DNA of 54,244 bases from a virus, in the IMG/VR virus record IMGVR_UViG_3300025646_000052, positions 1 through 54,244 of that record. One strand, written 5' to 3'. Below the pieces are notes generated by a model that had not been told where the DNA came from, made no database searches, and worked only from the letters and a program-made list of their open reading frames with translations. The position numbers and the translations under genes are program-made. How positions within the stretch are numbered: position 1 is the first letter of the stretch; each line of letters opens with the position of its first letter. Of the stretch, positions 34,701 to 41,084 are shown in pieces.

Positions 34701-35746
34701 CAGGCAAGTCTGGATCATCAGGTTCATCAGGAACTTCAGGTTCATCAGGAACATCAGGTGTAAGTGGCCTTTCAGCTGTTTCAGGTACTACAGGTTCTTC
34801 TGGCTCAGCAGGTGCTACAGGTAACTCAGGAAAATCTGGTAATTCAGGCACAACAGGTTCAAACGGCTCAAATGGTAATGCCGGTAACTCAGGTAACTCA
34901 GGCAACTCAGGTACTACAGGCTCTAATGGTTCAAGCGGTAACAATGGTAACTCAGGTAACTCAGGCAACTCAGGTACTACAGGCTCTAATGGTTCAAGCG
35001 GTAACAATGGTAACTCAGGTAAATCAGGCAATTCAGGAACTACAGGTTCAAATGGATCTAGTGGTAACGCTGGTAATTCTGGCCCTAGTGGTTCTTCAGG
35101 TAGTTCAGGTACAGCAGGTAAAGCTGGATCATCAGGTAGTTCTGGCACTTCAGGTGTATCTGGTATTTCAGGTAATATAGGTACAGCAGGTACTTACGTA
35201 TCTATAGTAGCAGGTACGGGTTTAAATGGAGGAGGATCATTAAGTACTGATAGAACTGTAAACGTAAACTGGGCAGGTTCTACTGTAGGTGGTATTACAA
35301 CTTATGGTAAATCTGGAGATCCTACGGTTTATTCTAATTTTTATTATGATACTACTAATGGTAATGTTGTATTAACTGGTAGCACTTTCTTAGCAGTTAA
35401 TTACACAGCAGCCCCACTTCACCATGTAACAGTTTCAGGTTCAATATCTATTACAGGATCTAACGTACCCGCAGCTTCTTTAAGATTCCAAGATACAGGA
35501 GGAACTTCTCGTAATGCTTTATATGTTAATAGTACAAACTATTTAGAAGTAGGTAACCAATTTTATACAGGTTTAAAGTTAATTCATAGTGGATCTTATG
35601 GTAGTGCTTATACTCCTGGTGGTAGAAATGGAGTTAGTGATATTATTGGAGCAACAGCTGATGATAATGTATTAGGTACCCCAGATAGCTGGTTAGCCGT
35701 TAGAGTAGGAGCAACAGACTATGTAATTCCAATGTATACAGCATGA
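31787..35746 (+). CDS. Second collagen-like (Gly-X-Y) fibre protein, 1319 aa
   Basis: A 73-residue head (MGENKRYTVQKKQDSG, then LFLLSVPTGSVEDYALVINP and a Gly-rich hinge) differs from fibre 1. Residues 74-1134 are Gly-X-Y triplets (GSS, GTS, GNS, GLS-RSS), without proline; two one-residue insertions (GRSS and GASS) occur early and the rest is in register. The connector SGNIGTAGTYVSI, GGGSL, TDRT is shared with fibre 1. The last 185 residues are a beta-rich tip (VLTGSTFLAVNYTAAP; NALYVNSTNYLEVGNQFYTG) without the S74 signature. Predicted trimeric fibre with a different tip. Its stop overlaps a 50-aa gene by ATGA. Confidence 0.85.
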   Translation: MGENKRYTVQKKQDSGQDNKVINDLFLLSVPTGSVEDYALVINPNSKQVRYVIGGVSGGGGGSSSGSSGGSTSGSAGTSGSSGRSSGTSGSSGSTGKTGSSGITGTSGSSGASSGSSGSSGSSGSTGSSGSSGSTGSSGNSGNSGLSRSAGSSGSSGSSGTSGVGGLSGTSGSSGSSGSAGSTGSSGNSGNSGLSRSSGSSGSSGSSGTSGVGGLSSTSGSSGSSGSSGSSGNTGTSGLSRSSGSSGSSGSSGTSGVGGLSSTSGSSGSSGSSGSSGNTGTSGLSRSSGSSGSSGSSGTSGVGGLSSTSGSSGSSGSAGSSGNTGTSGLSRSSGSSGSSGSSGTSGVGGLSSTSGSSGSSGSAGSSGNTGTSGLSRSSGSSGSSGSSGTSGVNGLSSTSGSSGSAGSTGSSGNSGNSGLSRSSGSSGSSGSSGTSGVGGLSGTSGSSGSSGSAGSTGSSGNSGNSGLSRSAGSSGSSGSSGTSGVGGLSGTSGSSGSAGSTGSSGNSGNSGLSRSAGSSGSSGSSGTSGVGGLSGTSGLSGSSGSAGSTGSSGNSGNSGLSRSSGTSGSSGSSGTSGVGGLSGTTGSNGSSGNSGESGNSGTTGSNGSSGNAGNSGKAGSSGSSGSSGSSGTSGVGGLSSTSGSSGSSGSSGSSGNTGTSGISRSSGSSGSSGSSGNTGTSGLSQSSGSSGSSGSSGNTGNSGLSRSAGSSGSSGSSGTSGVGGLSGTSGSSGSSGSAGSTGSSGNSGKAGLSRSSGTSGSSGSAGNTGTSGLSQSSGSSGSSGSSGNTGTSGLSQSSGSSGSSGSSGTSGVGGLSGTTGSNGSSGNSGNSGNSGTTGSNGSSGNSGNSGKSGSSGSSGTSGSSGTSGVSGLSAVSGTTGSSGSAGATGNSGKSGQSGTTGSNGSSGNSGNSGNSGNSGTTGSNGSSGNSGNSGNSGTTGSNGSSGNSGNSGNSGTTGSNGSNGNSGNSGNSGKSGSSGSSGTSGSSGTSGVSGLSAVSGTTGSSGSAGATGNSGKSGNSGTTGSNGSNGNAGNSGNSGNSGTTGSNGSSGNNGNSGNSGNSGTTGSNGSSGNNGNSGKSGNSGTTGSNGSSGNAGNSGPSGSSGSSGTAGKAGSSGSSGTSGVSGISGNIGTAGTYVSIVAGTGLNGGGSLSTDRTVNVNWAGSTVGGITTYGKSGDPTVYSNFYYDTTNGNVVLTGSTFLAVNYTAAPLHHVTVSGSISITGSNVPAASLRFQDTGGTSRNALYVNSTNYLEVGNQFYTGLKLIHSGSYGSAYTPGGRNGVSDIIGATADDNVLGTPDSWLAVRVGATDYVIPMYTA
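32006..35188 (+). repeat. Gly-X-Y coding repeat of fibre 2
   Basis: 3183 bases coding 1061 residues of Gly-X-Y. Early triplets are GSS/GTS/GLS-RSS; from about 34260 Asn-containing triplets (GNS, GSN, GNN) dominate. Confidence 0.88.
32219..33604 (+). repeat. Tandem 135/144-bp repeats inside fibre 2
   Basis: The marker GGTTTAAG (Gly-Leu-Ser, then Arg) recurs at 32219, 32363, 32498, 32633, 32768, 32903, 33038, 33182, 33317 and 33461. Spacings are 144, 135, 135, 135, 135, 135, 144, 135 and 144, so units are exactly 15 or 16 triplets. Several neighbouring copies are nearly identical in DNA. Confidence 0.85.
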
Positions 35747-35895
35747 TACCTTTAACCCCTGAATTAGAAAATAAAATAAAAGCTAGTGGAGGTAATATTC
35801 ATTATGTTACTTTAGAAGAATTTCAACAAATATTATCTAAGGGAACACTTTTATCTAAAGAAGAAGGATTAAAACAACTTGGCAAATCAAAATAA
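35743..35895 (+). CDS. Small 50-aa protein between fibre 2 and glycosyltransferases
   Basis: Starts by ATGA overlap with the fibre 2 stop and ends TAA at 35895; it fills most of the gap to the next gene. It encodes MIPLTPELENKIKASGGNIH followed by YVTLEEFQQILSKG and a Lys-rich end. One acidic/basic amphipathic helix is likely. No Cys or membrane segment. Codon use matches neighbours and the coupling supports translation. It could be a fibre accessory or chaperone, but this is only a guess. Confidence 0.6.
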   Translation: MIPLTPELENKIKASGGNIHYVTLEEFQQILSKGTLLSKEEGLKQLGKSK

Positions 35896-35929
35896 AGTTA
35901 TTAAATTAGTTATAAACTAAAACAAGTCT

Positions 35930-38632
35930 ATGAAGAAATTATTGTATATAGCTCCCCATTTATCTACTGGGGGCCTTCCTCAATATCTATGTAAAAAAAT
36001 TGAGCTATTAAAAGATACATATGAAATTTATTTAGTTGAATGGGTAGATTGTACTGGGGGAGTTTTAGTAGTTACAAGAAATAAAATTGTAGATTTAATA
36101 GATTCTAGTAGATTTTTTACTTTAGGAGATAATAAAATGGAACTTATTGATATAATCAATCAAGTTCAACCTGATATTGTTCATTTAGAAGAAATTCCTG
36201 AATTTTTTATGGACAGATCTGTAGCAGAACAAATATACTCTACTAAACGTAAATATAGAATTGTAGAAACATCCCATGATTCATCTTATAATACCCAAGA
36301 AAAATCATTCTTCCCAGACAAATTTATGTTTGTATCTGAGTGGCAAATTCAACAATATAAAGATATAGACATTCCTAAAACTGTAGTATACTACCCAATT
36401 GAATACGTTGAACGTCCTAATAGAGAAGAAGCATTAAAAGAATTAGGATTAGATCCAAACAAAAAACATGTTTTACACGTTGGGTTATACACTCCTAGAA
36501 AAAATCAAAAAGAATTTTTTGAATATGCTCAACAATTTCCTGATGTTGAATTCCATAGTTTAGGTAATAGAGCTGATAATTTTAAATGGTACTGGGAAGA
36601 TTTAGCTAATAATCAACCTTCAAACTTAACTTGGTGGAACGAACGCACTGATGTAGATAAATTCTATCAAGCAATGGATTTGTTTTTGTTTACTTCTCGC
36701 GGAACAAATAATGATAAAGAAACAATGCCACTAGTAATTCGTGAAGCAGTTTCATATCAAATCCCAATTTTAATATATAACCTCCCAGTATACTTAAATT
36801 ATTGGGATAATTTTGAAGGAGTAAATTATTTAGAATTTGATAATTTTGAAAAAAATTGTGAGTTAATAGCTGGAAAACTAGGAGTTCAAATTTATAATCC
36901 TGAAAATGAGGCTATTATTATTTCTACTTATCCTATTACTGATAGCATTGTTAATACAACTAAAGAATGTATTGTAAAAGCTAAACAAACTGGAAGAAAA
37001 ATTATCCTTGTATCCCATGCTCCTATCCCAGAAGAATTACAATCATTAGTAGATTATTGTATTTACGATAAAAATAATATTTTAACTAAACATACATTCT
37101 TTAACAAATCATTCTATTACTCCCCAGATTTTGATGTATACGTTAATTTAAATGGTGAAAATAATGACATATATCATGGTCCTACAGTTTATACTAATTA
37201 CTACAATGGATGTATTTTAGCAAAAAAGTTAGGTATTAAAAAAGTATTCTTTTTAAATTTTGACTATATTTTAAATCATAAAACATATTTAGATGAAATT
37301 TCATCTATTTTAGATACACAAGATGCTTTTTATGAATTTAGACAAGAACAAGAAGGCCCATGTTTAACTACATTCTTTGCTGCAGCTAAACCTGAATTTT
37401 ATACTAAAAATTTCCCTTTAATAACAGATTCTAAACAGTATGATGATTTACAGCATAAATGGGGATCAGAGACTAATAGTTTAGAAAACTTAATGTATAA
37501 TGGAGTTAAAAATCTCCCCAAAGTTCATTATGAAAATACTGAAATTTTTAGAGAAAAGTTAAATAGAGATATTACTCATAAAGATTTTTCAAGAGTAGAA
37601 TATTTTACAGCACTCCCAGTAGAAGAACACCCAGAGATATTTTGTCCTTATATCCAAGTATTAAATAGTAAAGATAGTAGACTTTTCAAACTCTCAGTAT
37701 TTAAAAATTCAAATTTAGTTAATACCCAAGATTTAGAAATTATAGACAAAACTTTTTATTATTTACCCATAAATTGTGAATCATTTAATAAAAATGATTT
37801 GTATGAAATTAAATTAGAAATTTTTGATTTAAATACTAATAAATTTATAGAAAGTAAACAAATAAACATTGATTATAATTACTATAATGATATCTTACCT
37901 CAAAATGGGTTTATAAAAATTAAAAATTTAGTAACCTCTAAAAAAATCAAATTAATGCACTTAGTTACTGAGCCGGAAACCAATCCAAAAGAAATACGCT
38001 CAGTAAACAATATTAAAGATTTTTGTGAAAAAACAGGTATTAAATATGAACAACGTATAAATAAAATATGGACTGAATTACCTCCTAAAGATACTTGTAA
38101 TCGCCCAGATGACGTTCAAGATAAACCTGGTTACTATAAACTTGCTCCTGGCCACTATGGTTGTTATATTGCCCATACTACAGCTATAAATGATGAAGAT
38201 AATTATAACTATGATTATATTTTAATATTTGAAGGAGATGTAATTGTTGACTCAGACTATCAAGAGTTATATGATTCATTAATTCGTTTTAGTAGATTAT
38301 CAAAAGAAACTAACCAAGATATTATTGGATTTGGAAATCCATGGCAAAACCGTAATTTAAATGGACCTAAAATTGAAGATGTTTATACAAACGTTACACC
38401 ATTTATTCCAGCCCAATCATATTTAATTAATAATGATAAACTATCTTATATTCAAGATAAAATTAGTACAACACCATGGGATGCTTTTGATATGTGGGTA
38501 TGTAATGTAGCTGAATTAAAAGTAGGAACAGCAGAAAAAATCTATACTAAACACCTCCCAGGATTTAGTATTATTGAACAAACCGATAAATCAACAGACG
38601 AAAATAGTCCATTAATATTTGCTAAAGAATGA
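35930..38632 (+). CDS. Multidomain glycosyltransferase (GT-B plus GT-A-like plus GT25-like), 900 aa
   Basis: Three modules. Residues 1-310: GT4-type GT-B fold with MKKLLYIAPHLSTGGLPQYL, HVGLYTPRKNQKEFFEYA and a late REAVSYQIPILIYNLP. Residues about 320-560: a second domain beginning IIISTYPITDSIVNTTKECI and SHAPIPEEL, then DYCIYDKNNI, like GT-A-type capsule transferases. A beta linker follows. Residues about 670-900: GT25-like, with HYGCYIAHT, LIFEGDVIVD (acidic metal-binding motif) and PAQSYLINN. It probably builds a glycan stepwise from nucleotide sugars. No membrane segment. It overlaps the next gene by ATGA. The likely acceptor is a fibre or a glycan on it, by context. Confidence 0.8.
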   Translation: MKKLLYIAPHLSTGGLPQYLCKKIELLKDTYEIYLVEWVDCTGGVLVVTRNKIVDLIDSSRFFTLGDNKMELIDIINQVQPDIVHLEEIPEFFMDRSVAEQIYSTKRKYRIVETSHDSSYNTQEKSFFPDKFMFVSEWQIQQYKDIDIPKTVVYYPIEYVERPNREEALKELGLDPNKKHVLHVGLYTPRKNQKEFFEYAQQFPDVEFHSLGNRADNFKWYWEDLANNQPSNLTWWNERTDVDKFYQAMDLFLFTSRGTNNDKETMPLVIREAVSYQIPILIYNLPVYLNYWDNFEGVNYLEFDNFEKNCELIAGKLGVQIYNPENEAIIISTYPITDSIVNTTKECIVKAKQTGRKIILVSHAPIPEELQSLVDYCIYDKNNILTKHTFFNKSFYYSPDFDVYVNLNGENNDIYHGPTVYTNYYNGCILAKKLGIKKVFFLNFDYILNHKTYLDEISSILDTQDAFYEFRQEQEGPCLTTFFAAAKPEFYTKNFPLITDSKQYDDLQHKWGSETNSLENLMYNGVKNLPKVHYENTEIFREKLNRDITHKDFSRVEYFTALPVEEHPEIFCPYIQVLNSKDSRLFKLSVFKNSNLVNTQDLEIIDKTFYYLPINCESFNKNDLYEIKLEIFDLNTNKFIESKQINIDYNYYNDILPQNGFIKIKNLVTSKKIKLMHLVTEPETNPKEIRSVNNIKDFCEKTGIKYEQRINKIWTELPPKDTCNRPDDVQDKPGYYKLAPGHYGCYIAHTTAINDEDNYNYDYILIFEGDVIVDSDYQELYDSLIRFSRLSKETNQDIIGFGNPWQNRNLNGPKIEDVYTNVTPFIPAQSYLINNDKLSYIQDKISTTPWDAFDMWVCNVAELKVGTAEKIYTKHLPGFSIIEQTDKSTDENSPLIFAKE

Positions 38633-39579
38633 GAGTAGCCCATATCGACCCCGCTTGCGGATTAACTATTCCTCCTAAAGGTTGGGGTGCTATAGAAAAA
38701 ATTATTTGGGAATTTAAGTGTAATCTTGAAAAACAAGAACATGTAGCTGATGTTAAATTTGCTACTTGGGTTGAACCTTATCAATATGATATAGTTCATT
38801 GCCATGTTGCTAATTTAGCTTTAATGTTAGCTGAACGAAATATTCCTTACATATTTCAATTACATGATCACCACGTATTTCATTATGGCAAAGACTCAAA
38901 TGTATATAAAGAAAATTTAAAAGCTATTGAAGGATCTTTAGTATCATTAGTACCTGCTAAATTTTTAGTAGATTGGTTTGATAATCATCCTAAAGTAAGA
39001 TACTTTGCTCACGGGGTTAATAATCAAGAATTTTACCCTATTGAAAAAGAAATACCAACTGAACCTAAACTTTTAATGGTTGCTAATAATGGTTTAGGAG
39101 GTCAAGCTGGATTTGATAGAAAAGGTTTTGCTTATGGTATAGGATTAGCTATGCTAAATGATTTAGAAATTACAATAGCGGGCCCATACAATAATCAAAA
39201 TTTTTTTAATAATCACATTTGGGCTTTAAATTATCCTAAATTAAGTATTATTTTTGATTTACCTAACACTGAATTATTAGATTTATATCATAAACATGAT
39301 ATTTTTATCCATCCAACAATGTTAGAAGCAGGTCATCCTAATTTAACTATGATTGAAGCCGCAGCTGCTGGTTTACCTATTATTGCTGATTGGGAGCATG
39401 AAACTGATTTTCATGGTGCTTGGAGAGCTCCTCGAGATGTATTTAAAATGGATCAAGGATTAAAAGATATATTATTAAATTTTGATTCTTATAGAGAAAA
39501 ATGTGCAAATACTGCTAAAGAATTAGATTGGTATAATCGTACTACTGAATTAGTAAAAATATATAATGAGTTTGTATGA
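38629..39579 (+). CDS. GT4-family glycosyltransferase, 316 aa
   Basis: Compact GT-B enzyme. The N-terminal domain has MRVAHIDPACGLTIPPKGWG (donor/acceptor loop with GWG), DIVHCHVANLALMLAERNIP and FQLHDHHVF. The C-terminal domain has FIHPTMLEAGHPNLTMIEAA followed by AAGLPIIAD, the usual GT4 nucleotide-sugar binding region with spaced Glu residues. Short for GT4 but with both halves. ATGA overlaps on both sides couple it to the multidomain transferase and to the O-heptosyltransferase-like gene, so the three likely act in one pathway. Confidence 0.85.
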   Translation: MRVAHIDPACGLTIPPKGWGAIEKIIWEFKCNLEKQEHVADVKFATWVEPYQYDIVHCHVANLALMLAERNIPYIFQLHDHHVFHYGKDSNVYKENLKAIEGSLVSLVPAKFLVDWFDNHPKVRYFAHGVNNQEFYPIEKEIPTEPKLLMVANNGLGGQAGFDRKGFAYGIGLAMLNDLEITIAGPYNNQNFFNNHIWALNYPKLSIIFDLPNTELLDLYHKHDIFIHPTMLEAGHPNLTMIEAAAAGLPIIADWEHETDFHGAWRAPRDVFKMDQGLKDILLNFDSYREKCANTAKELDWYNRTTELVKIYNEFV

Positions 39580-40775
39580 AAGAAGTTTTAATTGACGAAT
39601 ATAATAGTACTAAAATTTTAAAAATTCCATTTAAAAAGTTACAAAATAAATTTTCTTGTAATTTTGTAGATGGGGCTTTTATAGAAGTTACTGGTCCTGA
39701 AGAAAAACAATATAAAGTTGTATTTACTGACCAAGACACCCAAACTATATTACACGATACTACTATTAGTACTAACATGTGGACTCGTACTAACATTAAA
39801 TATTTTATTAATTGGTTAGTTCAAGTATATGATGCCTCAAATAATGAATTAGTTTTTGAACATAAGTATAATCCTGAAGGTAAAAGAGTTTACATCCATA
39901 TGGATTCAAGTGCTATTGGTGATACATTAGCTTGGTTTCCCTATGTTGATGAATTTAGAAAAAAATGGAATTGCCATGTTATAACTTCTACATTCCATAA
40001 TGATTGGTTTATCGATGAATACCCAGAACTAGAATTTATAACTCCTGGAGTTGAAGTATTTGATTTGTATGCTATGTATGGTGTAGGTTGGCATTATGAA
40101 AGTGATGCGGTTGTTAATTATAGTAAGGTACCCCGTGATTTTAAAGCTTTAAATTTACAACAAACTTCAACTGATATTCTAGGATTAGAGTATACTGAAA
40201 TAAAACCCAAAATAAAACTCCCACAAGAACCTTCTCCATTAAAAGAAAAGTATGTAGTAATAGCCCCCCACGCTTCGGCTCATGCTAAGTATTGGAATTA
40301 TCCTAGAGGATGGCAAACTGTTATTGATTATCTAAATAAACAAGGCTACAAAGTAGTAATGATTACTCAAGAACCTTGGGGAGATAAATGGCATGATTCT
40401 AAATTAGGAGGAACTTTAAAAGGAATTATAAATAAAACTGGAGATTTTTCATTAGAAGAAAGAATAAATCAAATTAAACATGCTGATGCATTTATTGGTG
40501 TTGGTAGTGGTTTAAGTTGGTTAGCTTGGGCTACTGGAACCCCAGTTATACTAATCTCAGGATTTAGCGAACCACATACAGAATTTACTTGTGAAAGAGT
40601 ATTTCCTAAAAGATCTAATGTATGTACTGGATGTTTTAACCGTGAATGGTTAAATCCTGGAGATTGGGAATGGTGTCCTGACCATAAAGGAACTTTACGT
40701 CAATTCGAATGCACAAAAAATATTACTCCTAATATGGTAATAAGTGCTTTACAAAAAACCCTTAATATTTATTAA
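39576..40775 (+). CDS. Autotransporter-type O-heptosyltransferase (TibC/BAHT-like, GT9)
   Basis: 399 aa. An N-terminal beta domain (FVDGAFIEVTGPEEKQYKVV) is followed by a GT9 heptosyltransferase core: SSAIGDTLAWFPYVDEFRKK, then PHASAHAKYWNYPRGWQTVI and IGVGSGLSWLAWATGTPVIL. Near the end are four Cys (C350, C353, C367, C379) spaced C-x2-C-x13-C-x11-C, around CTGCFNREW and CPDHKGTLRQFEC. This matches the metal-binding finger of the TibC/BAHT enzymes, which O-glycosylate Ser in bacterial autotransporter repeats. Finding such an enzyme just after two Ser/Thr-rich repeat fibres strongly suggests they are its acceptors. The sugar could be heptose or another hexose-like donor. Confidence 0.85.
   Translation: MKEVLIDEYNSTKILKIPFKKLQNKFSCNFVDGAFIEVTGPEEKQYKVVFTDQDTQTILHDTTISTNMWTRTNIKYFINWLVQVYDASNNELVFEHKYNPEGKRVYIHMDSSAIGDTLAWFPYVDEFRKKWNCHVITSTFHNDWFIDEYPELEFITPGVEVFDLYAMYGVGWHYESDAVVNYSKVPRDFKALNLQQTSTDILGLEYTEIKPKIKLPQEPSPLKEKYVVIAPHASAHAKYWNYPRGWQTVIDYLNKQGYKVVMITQEPWGDKWHDSKLGGTLKGIINKTGDFSLEERINQIKHADAFIGVGSGLSWLAWATGTPVILISGFSEPHTEFTCERVFPKRSNVCTGCFNREWLNPGDWEWCPDHKGTLRQFECTKNITPNMVISALQKTLNIY
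40764..40773 (+). promoter_or_regulatory. AATATTTATT late-signal motif
   Basis: Encodes the last residues (Asn-Ile-Tyr) of the upstream gene and lies 13 bases before the ATG at 40787. Being coding, it may be fortuitous. Confidence 0.3.
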
Positions 40776-40786
40776 CATAAAACACT

Positions 40787-41035
40787 ATGGAAAAGATTTT
40801 TTTAACCACTGATGAGTTACAACAATTAAAGGAAATTCAAGAAATTGGTACTAACATAATAGCCCAGTTTGGGGAGTTTGAGTATAGAATCCAATTATTG
40901 CAAATTCAAAAAGCTAGTTTAGTAGAAGAATTAAACAACTTAAAAACAAGAGAAACTGAAATTGGAAGTACTCTTGAAGCTAAATACGGGCAAGGTTCTA
41001 TTGATATCGAAACAGGTGAGTTTATTAAAGATTGA
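40787..41035 (+). CDS. Small coiled-coil protein, 82 aa
   Basis: Mostly one long charged helix with heptad-like spacing (LQIQKASLVEELNNLKTRET), then a conserved-looking end KYGQGSIDIETGEFIKD. Small proteins with this end are familiar from marine phage genomes, but I know no function. It stands between the glycosylation genes and the sheath, starting 11 bases after the previous stop. Confidence 0.65.
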   Translation: MEKIFLTTDELQQLKEIQEIGTNIIAQFGEFEYRIQLLQIQKASLVEELNNLKTRETEIGSTLEAKYGQGSIDIETGEFIKD

Positions 41036-41052
41036 CTTTAACAAAAAAATAT

Positions 41053-41062
41053 AATATTTATC
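41053..41062 (+). promoter_or_regulatory. AATATTTATC late-signal motif
   Basis: One-base variant followed by ACAAAATT, 22 bases before the sheath ATG at 41085. Confidence 0.45.
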
Positions 41063-41084
41063 ACAAAATTAACCCAATAGAACA

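Noticed and set aside
23205-35188. CRISPR-like array because of dense short repeats
   Set aside because: Repeats are in-frame 9-base units without unique spacers of constant length and lie inside two long coding sequences.
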